From: Geobacter argillaceus
GTDB taxonomy: Bacteria; Desulfobacterota; Desulfuromonadia; Geobacterales; DSM-12255
Assembly: GCF_007830735.1 (NCBI RefSeq)
Contig: NZ_VLLN01000004.1
Location: 62,001-126,000, forward strand
Direction of reading: 5' to 3'
Length of the DNA: 64,000 nt
Shown: positions 51,929 through 60,430 of the stretch, piece by piece
How positions within the stretch are numbered: position 1 is the stretch's first letter
Layout of the letters: each line of letters begins with the position of its first letter
Notes under the pieces: generated by a model
Database searches by the model: none
Seen by the model: only the letters and a program-made list of their open reading frames with translations
What the model was told of the DNA's origin: nothing
Program-made: the position numbers and the translations under genes

Positions 51929-53259
51929 CTGAAAAACGTCTCCAGCGCCTTTTCTCCCACATGTGTTGCCTTGATCTTCCATTTCCCCTGGTTCACGACC
52001 AGGGCGACCAGGGCGATCTGGGGATTCTCGATGGGGGCGTAGGCGGCGAACCAGCTATAGTGGCCTTCCGGGTCCTTGCCATCGATGGAGCCGGTCTTGG
52101 CGGCAATGGAGATCGACCCGAGCATGGGGCGACCGCGCCGGTCGTGGAAGGCCCGGCGCGAAGTGCCGCTGCTGACGGTCGTGGAGAGCATTTTTGCCAG
52201 GTTTCCGGCCGTCTCGGTGGAGATTGCCCGGCGCAGCGGATGGGGCTGGGCCTGGTACACGGTCGTACCCTTGCCGCTCTTGATCTCGTCGGCCAAAAGC
52301 GGCGCCATCAGGGTGCCGCCGTTGGCTAAGGCCCCGATCAGGGCGGCTGCATGCAGGGGGGTGATCTTTACCTCACGACCGAGACCGGCACCCATGAGCA
52401 TCAGGTCGGCCGTGCTCTGGGGGGTGGCGGCAATGCTCGGCTGAATCTGCGTGCCCGGAAAGAGCACCTGGTTGAAGCCGAAGCGCCCGGCATACTGCAG
52501 AAGCGGGTCCCGGCCAACCACATCACTGGCCAGGCGGCCGAAGACCGGATTGACCGATTTGCCCATCGCCTCGGTGAGGGACATTTCCTGGCTGTGGCGG
52601 CGACGGGGTTCCCAGATGCTGGGGGAGACCGAGGTCAACTTGCCGTTGAACGCCATGACGGTGTCCGGAGAGATCTTTTTTTCCTCCAGGGCCGCGGCCG
52701 CGGTAACGATCTTGAACAGGGAGGCCATGGGGTAGGGGGTATAAAAGGCCTTGCCGGGCCAGGCGGTATCCCGGGTGGAGTGGCTTGCCATGGCCAGGAT
52801 CTTGCCGGTCCGAGGTTCCAGCGCAACAAAGACGCCAAAGGGAACCCGGTTGTCGTCCATCACCCGCTTGACCCGCTCCTGCAGTTCGGGATTAATGGCG
52901 TAGGTGATGGTTCCCCCGCCGGGCAGCCCCGCCTGGAGCCTGTTGCCGACCGGCTGAAAGCTCGACAACTGTTGTGCTGCCACATGGAATGAATTCCAGG
53001 TGTTCAACTCCCCGCTGGAGGGGGTGGGCACAGCCTTGCCGACACTGGAAACGGCGGAGCGGGTGGCTAAGGTGAGGCTCATGAACAGCCCGGCGATGAG
53101 GACCAAGCCGGCAACAAAGATGGCGAGCCGTTTCCGGGAGCGGGGAGGTCGCTGCTCGTTCCGTCGCCTGAAGGCGTTGCACGAACTGCCGCTGTTCCCG
53201 CTCACCAGTCGGTGCAGCAGACTCTTCTTTTTTTGGGTGAGATGTTTTACATCCTGCAT
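51925..53259 (-). CDS. Penicillin-binding transpeptidase domain protein
   Basis: The 444-residue protein has a cytoplasmic N-terminus, one membrane helix (RLAIFVAGLVLIAGLFMSLTL) and a periplasmic transpeptidase domain: active serine in SLFK at 180-183, SVN at 235-237 and a KTG (AAKTGSIDG) near 390. It lacks the N-terminal dimerisation domain of class B proteins, so it is a short PBP. It would cross-link or trim peptidoglycan. It overlaps the YkgJ gene by four bases. Confidence 0.88.
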   Translation of the reverse strand: MQDVKHLTQKKKSLLHRLVSGNSGSSCNAFRRRNEQRPPRSRKRLAIFVAGLVLIAGLFMSLTLATRSAVSSVGKAVPTPSSGELNTWNSFHVAAQQLSSFQPVGNRLQAGLPGGGTITYAINPELQERVKRVMDDNRVPFGVFVALEPRTGKILAMASHSTRDTAWPGKAFYTPYPMASLFKIVTAAAALEEKKISPDTVMAFNGKLTSVSPSIWEPRRRHSQEMSLTEAMGKSVNPVFGRLASDVVGRDPLLQYAGRFGFNQVLFPGTQIQPSIAATPQSTADLMLMGAGLGREVKITPLHAAALIGALANGGTLMAPLLADEIKSGKGTTVYQAQPHPLRRAISTETAGNLAKMLSTTVSSGTSRRAFHDRRGRPMLGSISIAAKTGSIDGKDPEGHYSWFAAYAPIENPQIALVALVVNQGKWKIKATHVGEKALETFFR

Positions 53260-53295
53260 GGTAGCGCGTCGTTCAAGGGGTTGATGGCTGGCACA

Positions 53296-54681
53296 CTATA
53301 TGCCGAACTGCGCTCTCTTGTCAATGTCATCCCCCTCATTTTCGGCATATTCTTCACCCCCGTTTTTGTTCGTTGCCAGGTCGCGCAGGGTGAGCCCGGC
53401 CAGCGACTCGGCACTGCACCGGTCGCGACTGGCCAGCAGAGCGCTCAATCGCTCGCCGTTGCGTCCGGGAAGGGCAGGCTGCCAGTCGCTGCCGTGGTGC
53501 TGCAGGTGGCTCAGAATCTGGTGCACGGTTATCCGGTCCGGCTCCCGGCCCGGCAGAAATCCCGGCGTGGCGTCGCCGGTTCTGGCCAGAAAGCCGGCGT
53601 TGCAGAGCTCGTCGGTGATTTCCCGGACGATACGGGTCGGCAGGTCCAGGTCTTCGGCCAGACTGTCCACGTTCCACGACGGGGTGCCGGCAAGGAATGT
53701 CCTGGCAATGTCGGTCATGATGGCCAGGGTCAGGAGCTCCCGTGTCCGCTGGCAGATGCCGGTCGTCCGCTCTTCGCGGCGGAAGGTGCGGATGTTCTGG
53801 TGGGCATAGACCACTTCCACCCCCATGAGCACGATGATCCAACTGGTGTAGATCCAGACCATGAAAACCGGCAGGGCGGCCAGGGTGCCGTAAATGGCGT
53901 TGTACTTGGAAACGCCGACCTGGAAGTGGAGATACCCCCACTGGGCCACCTCCCAGCTGGTGCCGGCCATCACGCCGCCCACCAGGGCCGAGCGGAGACG
54001 GACGCGGGTATTGGGGATGAACAGGTAGAGGAAAATCATGGCAAGCCAGATACTGAAGTACGGAATCAGGCGGAAGAGCGGCATCAGCAGCCCACCCAGC
54101 AGGGAATTGGCCATGAGCCACTGCACCATGGTCTGGCTCTGGAGGGAGGTGGTGATGCTGGTCGCGGCAAACAAGAGCAGGGGTCCGCTCACCACGACGC
54201 TTAGATAGTCGCTGAATCGTCGCTGCAGGGAGCGGGTTTCCGTAACGCCCCAGATGGCGTTGAAGGCCTCTTCCACCGAGCCGAGCAGGGAGACGACGGT
54301 GATCAGGAGGGTGACCAGCCCGATGGCGCCCATGGACGCCATGTTGGTGTTGTTGATGTAGCTGACGATGCTGCTCACCACCTCCTGGGAGCCGGCCGCC
54401 ACCTGTTCCAGCAGGAGCGGTTCCAGGCGGTTCTGGACACCGAGCCCTTTGAGAACCGCGAACATCAAAGCAAAGAAGGGGACCAGGGAGAGTATGGTGG
54501 TAAAGGAGAGGGCCGCTGCCCGTTGGAGGCACAGGTCGGCCATAAAGCCCTTGGCGACGAGGAGCGTAATCTGCAGATACTTGACGGCATAGCGGCGCGG
54601 AAACGGGTAGGCGTCCGGGTTCAGTTCCCAGAGGGTGGTCGTAAGGAATGTGCGGATAGAGTCGATGTGACCTTTGGGCAC
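53296..54681 (-). CDS. YihY/BrkB family membrane protein
   Basis: The 461-residue protein has six membrane segments with YihY signatures (AAALSFTTILSLVPFFALMF, LGSVEEAFNAIWGVTETRSL, GGVMAGTSWEVAQWGYLHFQ and VWIYTSWIIVLMGVEVVYA). A C-terminal extension of about 130 residues looks like a winged-helix domain (WNVDSLAEDLDLPTRIVREI). The start is a GTG at 54681 with GGAGG four bases upstream. The family is an inner-membrane protein without a proven activity. Confidence 0.88.
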   Translation of the reverse strand: MPKGHIDSIRTFLTTTLWELNPDAYPFPRRYAVKYLQITLLVAKGFMADLCLQRAAALSFTTILSLVPFFALMFAVLKGLGVQNRLEPLLLEQVAAGSQEVVSSIVSYINNTNMASMGAIGLVTLLITVVSLLGSVEEAFNAIWGVTETRSLQRRFSDYLSVVVSGPLLLFAATSITTSLQSQTMVQWLMANSLLGGLLMPLFRLIPYFSIWLAMIFLYLFIPNTRVRLRSALVGGVMAGTSWEVAQWGYLHFQVGVSKYNAIYGTLAALPVFMVWIYTSWIIVLMGVEVVYAHQNIRTFRREERTTGICQRTRELLTLAIMTDIARTFLAGTPSWNVDSLAEDLDLPTRIVREITDELCNAGFLARTGDATPGFLPGREPDRITVHQILSHLQHHGSDWQPALPGRNGERLSALLASRDRCSAESLAGLTLRDLATNKNGGEEYAENEGDDIDKRAQFGI

Positions 54682-54743
54682 GTTGCCTCCGTGCTGAGAA
54701 CCGGTTCGCTGTTCGATGGCTAGCTCTAACTCGAACAGCGAAC

Positions 54744-54772
54744 AAAAAAGAGGCGCACTGTCTGTGCGCCTC
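54744..54772 (-). terminator. Intrinsic terminator
   Basis: GAGGCGCAC (54750-54758) and GTGCGCCTC (54764-54772) form a nine-base stem, followed on the minus strand by six T. It ends the DUF948-YtxH transcript. Confidence 0.85.
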
Positions 54773-54790
54773 CCTCTGATGCGGTGGGAA

Positions 54791-55105
54791 CTAGGCTCCC
54801 TTGAGGCGTTCGCGTTCCTTTTCAATCGCCTCTTTGCCGGCTTCGATAGCCGAGGAGATGATCGATTTCTTCTCCAGGATCAGGTCCTTGCCGTCGTCGA
54901 GCGTTGTCTTGATCTTTTCCTGGGCCTCGGTGGTGTACTCCTTGATCTTGTCGATGGCGTCATCGGCCAGCCCCTTGATCTTGGAGCGGATCTCCTCGCC
55001 GGTTTTGGGCGCCACCAGAAGGGCAACTCCGGCCCCTACCGCGGCTCCTGCCAGGAAGGAGAGGAGTACGGTTCCTGCGCCAACGCCGTTGTCTTGTTCT
55101 GCCAT
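54791..55105 (-). CDS. YtxH domain protein
   Basis: The 104-residue protein has an N-terminal hydrophobic segment (VLLSFLAGAAVGAGVALLVAP) followed by the YtxH pattern KTGEEIRSKIKGLADDA and a charged helix. It is probably membrane anchored. AAGGGAGG precedes the start. It lies five bases after the DUF948 gene. YtxH proteins are linked to general stress responses; their activity is unknown. Confidence 0.88.
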   Translation of the reverse strand: MAEQDNGVGAGTVLLSFLAGAAVGAGVALLVAPKTGEEIRSKIKGLADDAIDKIKEYTTEAQEKIKTTLDDGKDLILEKKSIISSAIEAGKEAIEKERERLKGA

Positions 55106-55110
55106 AGGTT

Positions 55111-55500
55111 TTACCTCCCTTTTTTCGCGAATTTTTCCACCAGAAATTTGCCGGCCACCTTGGCTCCGGAGAGCCAGAGCGAAGAGCTGGCAAGCAGGCC
55201 GGACACCGCCCCGACAATGGTGCCGATGGTCTTGAGACCCCGGCCGGTCTCTCCCACGGCGCCCATGAAGGTCTTCAGCTCATCGACGTTTTCCGCGATC
55301 CCGCCGGTAAGTGCCTTCAGATCGACCAGGGTTGCGCGCAGCTCGCTGAGAATAGGCTTCAGTTCGGCATCGGTACGGCTTATGAAGTCACGCGTCGCTT
55401 CGGCGGTCTTCCTGATTTCGATTACGGCCGGGATGAGGACCGCAGCCAGCACTACCATGGTAATCGCCACGACGGCTGCGGCAAAGCTGATAATGGTCAT
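55111..55500 (-). CDS. DUF948 domain protein
   Basis: The 129-residue protein has an N-terminal membrane helix (ISFAAAVVAITMVVLAAVLIP) and a coiled-coil region with RTDAELKPILSELRATLVDL, typical of DUF948. It pairs with the YtxH gene in one operon, as in other bacteria. The function is unknown; a structural or envelope-stress role is likely. Confidence 0.85.
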   Translation of the reverse strand: MTIISFAAAVVAITMVVLAAVLIPAVIEIRKTAEATRDFISRTDAELKPILSELRATLVDLKALTGGIAENVDELKTFMGAVGETGRGLKTIGTIVGAVSGLLASSSLWLSGAKVAGKFLVEKFAKKGR

Positions 55501-55684
55501 TCCGGTGCTCCCTTCAGTACTTTTAATGGGAAGTATAAAAGATGCGGGAAAAAATGCAACGGAATGTTTGCTGTCTTGATTTTTGCGGAAAACCTGCTAT
55601 TTGATGAAGCAGTTTACTCTGGGGCCGTAAGGTTTGCCGTTGAACAGTCAGGGAGCGCAGGGGGCGTGGATGGAAAAGGAGGCA

Positions 55685-56011
55685 ATGCTGGACAAGGCGC
55701 AATCGACTCTTGCCCCTTTTGAAACGGAAAACATCATCAATTTCATGAAGCACGTTACCCTCAAGTCGGCCATGGAGAATCCGCTCATCATCGGGATCTT
55801 TCTGGTCTTCTTCTTTTTTGCCGTTATCAAGCGCTCCAAGCCGGTACTGCTCACCCTTTTTTCCGTTATTTCCATCATGTTTCTGGTTCGTTTTACCCTG
55901 CCGGCGGAGGCGGGGAACGAGCTGACCCTCAGTTCTACTGTCCCCTTTGCCTTTGGCGGGTTGGCCATTGGCGCTGCTCTCATCTACTTCATGTTCATAA
56001 AGGGGGACTGA
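55685..56011 (+). CDS. Small membrane protein next to a diheme cytochrome
   Basis: The 108-residue protein has three membrane segments (IGIFLVFFFFAVI, LLTLFSVISIMFLVRF and VPFAFGGLAIGAALIYFMFI). AAAAGGAGG stands four bases before the ATG at 55685, so the longer TTG start at 55634 is not needed. It precedes the diheme cytochrome gene by 30 bases. I do not recognise a family. A membrane partner of the cytochrome is inferred from position. Confidence 0.7.
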   Translation: MLDKAQSTLAPFETENIINFMKHVTLKSAMENPLIIGIFLVFFFFAVIKRSKPVLLTLFSVISIMFLVRFTLPAEAGNELTLSSTVPFAFGGLAIGAALIYFMFIKGD

Positions 56012-56041
56012 CCGTGTGCGGTCCCCGGCAGGAGATAGTGC

Positions 56042-56323
56042 ATGACCATTTCCAAGCGTGACTACGCCTTCATTGCCATTGTGGCAGTGGTGCTGATCGT
56101 GTTTTTTGCCATTTCGGGACCGGAAAAGACCAAAAAGGTACCCCGGGATGCCACCCACCAGCAGTTCTACGACCTGATGAACGCCGGCAAGAAGAAGAGC
56201 GACGTGGATCCGCTCTGTGCCGGGTGTCACGACGGCGTCAAGCTGAAGTTCCCGGACAAGCACCCGGCCAAGCCCGGGGGGGGGGCGATGCGCTGCCTCT
56301 TCTGCCACAAGCTGCATAAATGA
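56042..56323 (+). CDS. Membrane-anchored diheme c-type cytochrome
   Basis: The 93-residue protein has an N-terminal membrane anchor (YAFIAIVAVVLIVFFAI) and two haem sites, CAGCH at 59-63 and CLFCH at 85-89, with extra histidines (KHPAKP and KLHK) that could be distal ligands. The haem domain would face the periplasm. It is likely to carry electrons between membrane quinol enzymes and periplasmic cytochromes. It follows a small membrane protein gene on the same strand. Confidence 0.88.
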   Translation: MTISKRDYAFIAIVAVVLIVFFAISGPEKTKKVPRDATHQQFYDLMNAGKKKSDVDPLCAGCHDGVKLKFPDKHPAKPGGGAMRCLFCHKLHK

Positions 56324-56325
56324 TT

Positions 56326-56402
56326 GTGAGGGGTGAGGAGTAAGGGGTGAGGAGTAAACCCGGCCGCCTTCCCGCCTCACTCCTTTCCCCTCACTCCTCC
56401 CA
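56326..56402. repeat. GTGAGGAGT-type inverted repeat
   Basis: GTGAGGGGTGAGGAGTAAGG (56326-56345, partly repeated again to 56355) and the complementary run GCCTCACTCCTTTCCCCTCA (56374-56393) form an imperfect inverted repeat between the cytochrome and the metallopeptidase gene. Such GAGTGAGG repeats are dispersed and noncoding in many genomes. Confidence 0.5.
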
Positions 56403-56406
56403 CTCT

Positions 56407-56991
56407 ATGACCCTGAATCTCACTGCCGAACTGGAGCGCCTGATTGCCCACCTGGCCGGCCAGGTCGAGGCGTTCGGCCACATCGACCCGGCCCGGATTC
56501 TGGTCTGCATTGCCACTACCCGCGGCAGCGGTATCCATGGCACCTATGCCAAGATCCATCCCCTCTGCTTTGCCGGCGGCAGCAAGACCACCACGATCCG
56601 CCGCGGTCGCCACACCTATACCTGCACCATGCCGACCGTTTCCCACCGGGGAGAGGAGATGCGCTACGTCATCTACTTTCTTTCCTCCCGCTTCTTTGAC
56701 CTGCCATTCCGGGAAAAACTGATCACCGTTTTCCACGAGCTCTATCACATCTCGCCGGCCTTTGATGGTGACATCCGGCGTTTTCCCGGCCGCAACTATG
56801 CCCATGGCTCTTCCACGAAACGGTACAACGCCGCGATGGCCACCATGGTGGATGCCTATCTGGCAGGGTTGGCTTCCAGGGACCATCTGGCGTTTCTGGA
56901 GGTTGGGATGGAGGAACTGCGGCGACGCTGCCGGGCGCTGGTGGGACGTAGGATGACGGCACCGAAGATTCAGGTGAGACGTGATACGTGA
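56407..56991 (+). CDS. Putative metallopeptidase (HExxH)
   Basis: The 194-residue protein has an HExxH zinc-binding pattern in VFHELYHISPAFDGDI, with a probable third ligand in YNAAMATMVDAYLAG or the nearby aspartate. The earlier part (ARILVCIATTRGSGIHGTYAKI) is beta-rich. It resembles a family of putative phage or conserved metallopeptidases of about 200 residues. It has no signal peptide. No ribosome site stands before the ATG at 56407, which lies in the repeat; an earlier start at 56347 has none either. Confidence 0.6.
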   Translation: MTLNLTAELERLIAHLAGQVEAFGHIDPARILVCIATTRGSGIHGTYAKIHPLCFAGGSKTTTIRRGRHTYTCTMPTVSHRGEEMRYVIYFLSSRFFDLPFREKLITVFHELYHISPAFDGDIRRFPGRNYAHGSSTKRYNAAMATMVDAYLAGLASRDHLAFLEVGMEELRRRCRALVGRRMTAPKIQVRRDT

Positions 56992-57011
56992 GAGTGAATG
57001 GAGATGAAACG

Positions 57012-57038
57012 AAAAAGGCGGCCTTTGGCCGCCTTTTT
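57012..57038. terminator. Bidirectional intrinsic terminator
   Basis: AAAAAGGCGGCC (57012-57023) and GGCCGCCTTTTT (57027-57038) form a perfect 12-base stem with a three-base loop, between convergent genes. Confidence 0.88.
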
Positions 57039-57056
57039 CCGTGGGAAGAGCCAGGG

Positions 57057-57677
57057 TCAGTTGAAGAAGAAGCGGACCCCTACCGTGCCGGTAAAACCGG
57101 TGGGATCGAAGTTGCCATTGGTGCCGCCGTTCCAGCCCTTGATGTCGGTCTCCGGGGCTACGACAAACTTGCCTTCGGCGTTTAGTGCCACCTGCCTGGT
57201 GAGGAAGTAGTCGACTCCTCCCTTGATGTGCAGGCCGACGGTGGTGTCCACGTCATAGCGGCCCGAGCCGTTTGTCTGCTCAAGATCGCTGATGATGATG
57301 TCCAGCCCGGCCCCGGCATAAGGAGTAAGGTTCGGCTGACTGACTGCAAAGCGGTACTGGGCGCCCAGGCCGATGTTTATGACATCGAAATCGCCCTTGA
57401 AACTTTCCGTGTGGGTTTCCGCGCTGTAGCTGGAGTGGGTGATCTCCAGGTCGGCAGCGATGTTCCGGTCGATTCCATAGATGAAGCCGCCGCCCCCCAC
57501 GAAGCCGGCGTCCGTCTCAAACTTGGACTTGTCGGGACCGACATCGCTGTCCGCCGGGACAATGAATCCGATCCGGCCGGTTACGCCGAGCTTCCCTTTG
57601 ATGTTTTCGGCCATTGCAGTCGACGCGGAAAGGGTGACCGCTGCTGCCAGGCAGAACAGGGCGAGTTTCTTACGCAT
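57057..57677 (-). CDS. Outer-membrane beta-barrel protein (OmpW-like)
   Basis: The 206-residue protein has a signal peptide (MRKKLALFCLAAAVTLSASTAMA) and alternating amphipathic strands that fit an eight-stranded barrel: KLGVTGRIGFIVPADSDV, GFIYGIDRNIAADLEITH, INIGLGAQYRFAV and a C-terminal GFTGTVGVRFFFN ending in the phenylalanine and asparagine pattern of outer-membrane proteins. The OmpW group moves small hydrophobic molecules; the substrate is not known. AAGGAGG precedes the ATG. Confidence 0.85.
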   Translation of the reverse strand: MRKKLALFCLAAAVTLSASTAMAENIKGKLGVTGRIGFIVPADSDVGPDKSKFETDAGFVGGGGFIYGIDRNIAADLEITHSSYSAETHTESFKGDFDVINIGLGAQYRFAVSQPNLTPYAGAGLDIIISDLEQTNGSGRYDVDTTVGLHIKGGVDYFLTRQVALNAEGKFVVAPETDIKGWNGGTNGNFDPTGFTGTVGVRFFFN

Positions 57678-57732
57678 GATTGAGCCTCCTTGGTTTGCTT
57701 TCTTTCATGGTGTGGAACCAATGGTCGCCGGC

Positions 57733-57761
57733 ATTCTAATGGAAAAGGAGTAGAGAGGCAA
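57733..57761 (-). promoter_or_regulatory. Sigma-70-like promoter for the OmpW-like gene
   Basis: On the minus strand TTGCCT (57761-57756) and TAGAAT (57738-57733) are 17 bases apart, 56 bases before the ATG at 57677. Confidence 0.5.
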
Positions 57762-57795
57762 GGCGATGTTGACAACTATTAGAGAACAAAAAGGA

Positions 57796-57818
57796 AAAAG
57801 GGGCGTGATGCCCCTTTT
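57796..57818 (-). terminator. Intrinsic terminator of elbB
   Basis: AAAAGGGGC (57796-57804) and GCCCCTTTT (57810-57818) form a nine-base stem with a five-base loop; the A-rich stretch to the left gives T residues on the minus-strand transcript. Confidence 0.75.
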
Positions 57819-57845
57819 GAAGAATCAATGCGATCGAAGAAACGG

Positions 57846-58502
57846 TCACGCAAGCTCAAGAACCGCCTTCACGGTCTTCTCGATCCCCTCGGCAGCTTCG
57901 GAGATCCGCTCTGCGAGCATATATGCCGGTGTGGAGACGATCCTGTTCTTCGCGTCCACCACGAACTCCCGGACCGGGCATGCCACGTGGCTGCTGCCGG
58001 TGGCGTTGATGGCGGCGGCGGTACCGGCATCGTTGCCGATGGTCAGCTGCGGATGATATTCCTTGCCAAGGGTTGCGGCGATCAGGGCCGGGGCGATGCA
58101 GATGGCGCCGATCGGCTTCCCGGCCGCGGCCACTTCCCTGAGGAGCCGGGCCACTTCCGGATGGATCGAGGCATCGGCCCCCTTGGCGGCGAAGTTGCAA
58201 AGGTTCTTGGCCGCGCCGAAGCCGCCGGGAAAGATGATCGCGTCCAGATCGGCGGCCTTTACGCCGGCGATGTCCCTGATCTTGCCGCGGGCGATACGGG
58301 CCGACTCCACCAGGATCTTGCGCTTGGCTCCGGTCGGTTCCCCGGTAAGGTGGTTGACCTCGTCCAGTTCGCTGTCCGGGGCCATGCAGACGGCCTCGGC
58401 ATTGTTGCGGTCGATGGCCAGCAGGGTAAAGACCGCTTCGTGGATTTCGCTGCCGTCGTAGACGCCGCAGCCGGAAAGGACCACTCCAACCTTCTTCTTC
58501 AT
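57846..58502 (-). CDS. elbB: ElbB-type DJ-1/PfpI family glyoxalase
   Basis: The 218-residue protein is a DJ-1/PfpI-type protein close to ElbB: KVGVVLSGCGVYDGSEIHEAV at the N-terminus, IIFPGGFGAAKNLCNFA and GAICIAPALIAATLG with the nucleophilic cysteine, then TPAYMLAERISEAAEGIEK. ElbB-type proteins have glyoxalase activity and affect isoprenoid synthesis in E. coli. The length matches (E. coli 217). It stands alone with its own terminator. Confidence 0.92.
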   Translation of the reverse strand: MKKKVGVVLSGCGVYDGSEIHEAVFTLLAIDRNNAEAVCMAPDSELDEVNHLTGEPTGAKRKILVESARIARGKIRDIAGVKAADLDAIIFPGGFGAAKNLCNFAAKGADASIHPEVARLLREVAAAGKPIGAICIAPALIAATLGKEYHPQLTIGNDAGTAAAINATGSSHVACPVREFVVDAKNRIVSTPAYMLAERISEAAEGIEKTVKAVLELA

Positions 58503-58667
58503 GGCAGATTCCCCCTTATCGTTCGTGTAGCGCTGTATGCCTGGATTTATTACCCGAATTTACCCTCTTGCGCAAGGGCGATCAGGTCGTTGTTCAATTG
58601 TACACGTCCCTTGGGAAAAGCAAGGTGCCCCGAGGACAGGGGGACGGATCTGTGGTAAATTGCTCTT

Positions 58668-59264
58668 ATGAAGACGCGCGCTGCTACGGAACGGGAAATT
58701 GCCTGCCAGCAGATTCTGGAGCACGATTCCTCGGTCTTTTCCATCCAGTGGATGACCCTGCCGTCCGATCATGTCCATGGCATTGATCCACCGTTTCTCT
58801 TTTCCCGCTATCTGAAGTATATCCGTCGCTTTACCCTTTCGCTCATCAGGCCGCAGCTATCGGCCGACGGTGTGGAGTTCCGGCTGATGGGCATGAATGT
58901 TGTGCTGCTCAGGTTTCGGGGGCCGGTCAACAGGGAGGGGGCGGGCGAACGGTCTCTGACCCTCTCCATCGATGGCGGGCTGCTCGTGCAGCCGAAGCAG
59001 TGCGACCGGGGCGAACTGGCGTTCATGGTTACCGATACGGCTGCAGGTCTCAGGGTGACGTTGCAGCTTTCCGGCTACTGCCCGCTGTTGCTGGGGGACC
59101 AGCGCCCGGCCCTCTGGCGAAAGTGGCTCTATCGCCTGACCCAGGCCTACATCCACAAAGTGGTGACCGTGCGCTTCCTGGCCCGCATCTATCGGGAACT
59201 GGCCGGCCCCGGTGTGAAGACAAAGGTCGTGAAAGTGCTGCTGCGGGAGGGAGAGGAGGTATGA
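58668..59264 (+). CDS. Conserved protein, function unknown
   Basis: The 198-residue protein has no signal peptide. It starts MKTRAATEREIACQQILEHD, then predicts beta strands (GVEFRLMGMNVVLLRFRGPV and RSLTLSIDGGLLVQPK) and ends with basic helices (WLYRLTQAYIHKVVTVRFL). No motif or family is recognised. The ribosome site is weak. It lies 88 bases before the PilZ gene on the same strand, so a shared transcript is possible. Confidence 0.65.
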   Translation: MKTRAATEREIACQQILEHDSSVFSIQWMTLPSDHVHGIDPPFLFSRYLKYIRRFTLSLIRPQLSADGVEFRLMGMNVVLLRFRGPVNREGAGERSLTLSIDGGLLVQPKQCDRGELAFMVTDTAAGLRVTLQLSGYCPLLLGDQRPALWRKWLYRLTQAYIHKVVTVRFLARIYRELAGPGVKTKVVKVLLREGEEV

Positions 59265-59352
59265 CAGGTTACGTATCCCGGCGTCTTCTTGCGGTCACCA
59301 GATCCTGTGCTACGCTGTAAACGGTTCAATTTCGGGGGAATGGAGAATGCCG

Positions 59353-59694
59353 ATGAAAGAACGGGGCTGTCGCAGGGTTCCTGCCTCGGTCGGTTGCTGG
59401 CTGCTGGAGGTGGATGGCGCTTCGTGCTTTGATACCTTCGATCTGTCCGAGGGAGGGGTGTGCGTCCAGACAGATGATCCACTGCCTGTCGGGCGGGTCG
59501 TGCACCTCGGTTTCTATACTCCGGGTTCGGCCCGACCGATTCGCGTGGAGGCAGAGGTGGTCTGGGGCTGCAGTGACGATGAGCCCAACTCGATGGGATT
59601 CAAGTTCCGAAACCTGGATGATCAGGCGCGCGAGGCACTACGCGCCTATGCCGAGCTCCTCGACCGGCAGCGGCGAACGGGGGCAGAGAAGTGA
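59353..59694 (+). CDS. PilZ domain protein
   Basis: The 113-residue protein has the two c-di-GMP-binding motifs of PilZ: an arginine motif near the start (ERGCRRVPA) and DLSEGG at 32-37. The rest is the PilZ beta-barrel (VVHLGFYTPGS, IRVEAEVVWG and MGFKFRNLDD). It would bind cyclic di-GMP and pass the signal to a partner. The start at 59353 has GGAG seven bases upstream; 59347 is an alternative. Confidence 0.88.
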   Translation: MKERGCRRVPASVGCWLLEVDGASCFDTFDLSEGGVCVQTDDPLPVGRVVHLGFYTPGSARPIRVEAEVVWGCSDDEPNSMGFKFRNLDDQAREALRAYAELLDRQRRTGAEK

Positions 59695-59704
59695 CTTCGA
59701 GATG

Positions 59705-60295
59705 TTAGTCTTTTGAATAGAGCACGGCCACGGCCCGGGCCTTTTTGTTCCCCCTGGCGATGAAACCGTGGGGTTCGTTGGAGTCGTAGTAGACGCTGTC
59801 GCCGGGTGACATGACCAGCGTCTCACTGCCGAAGTGGAATTCGAGTTCGCCTTCCAGCAGATAAATGAACTCGACCCCTTCGTGGCGATAGAAATAGTCG
59901 TCCGACCATTGCCGCAGCTCGAACTCGACGAGAAACGGTTCGATCTGTTTGTGACGGATGCCGGGCGCCAGTGACCGGTACAAGTAGCCGTGGGGAGAGT
60001 CGTTGCCGCTCCGGCGCGGGGTCATCCCCCCATCGTCGGCCTTGGAGAGGACGTACTTCTGCCGGTCTCCCTCTTCTTCGAAAAAGTAATGGATGCCGAT
60101 CTTGAGCCCCTTGGCGATCTTCAGCAGGGTGGCGATGGGGGGAATCACCTGATCGTTTTCGATCTGGGAGAGGAGGGGTTTGGAGAGTGTGGAGGCATCG
60201 GACAGTTCCTGGAGCGTCAGTCGCCGTTCCTGGCGCAGGCTGCGAATCTTCTGTCCCAGATTCAACTCTCTGACCTCTTTTTTGTGTTCGCTCAT
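59705..60295 (-). CDS. XRE-family regulator with cupin domain
   Basis: The 196-residue protein has an N-terminal helix-turn-helix (LGQKIRSLRQERRLTLQELS with STLSKPLLSQIENDQVIPP) and a C-terminal cupin barrel (RHEGVEFIYLLEGELEFHFG and MSPGDSVYYDSNEPHGF). Such proteins bind DNA and respond to a small ligand held in the cupin, with several repressing catabolic or metabolite genes. The start at 60295 has AGGAG upstream. It is divergent from the HtrA gene. Confidence 0.9.
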   Translation of the reverse strand: MSEHKKEVRELNLGQKIRSLRQERRLTLQELSDASTLSKPLLSQIENDQVIPPIATLLKIAKGLKIGIHYFFEEEGDRQKYVLSKADDGGMTPRRSGNDSPHGYLYRSLAPGIRHKQIEPFLVEFELRQWSDDYFYRHEGVEFIYLLEGELEFHFGSETLVMSPGDSVYYDSNEPHGFIARGNKKARAVAVLYSKD

Positions 60296-60430
60296 GGTCC
60301 GGTCTCCTAACGTCCCGTTATATGGCCATTCCTGCCGCAGGTCAAGCCCTTCGTGTCTTGACATCACCAGAGCTTTTGGCTACCCTGTCACCTGGTTCAG
60401 TCAATTACTCATGAATTTCGGAGTGTTGCG

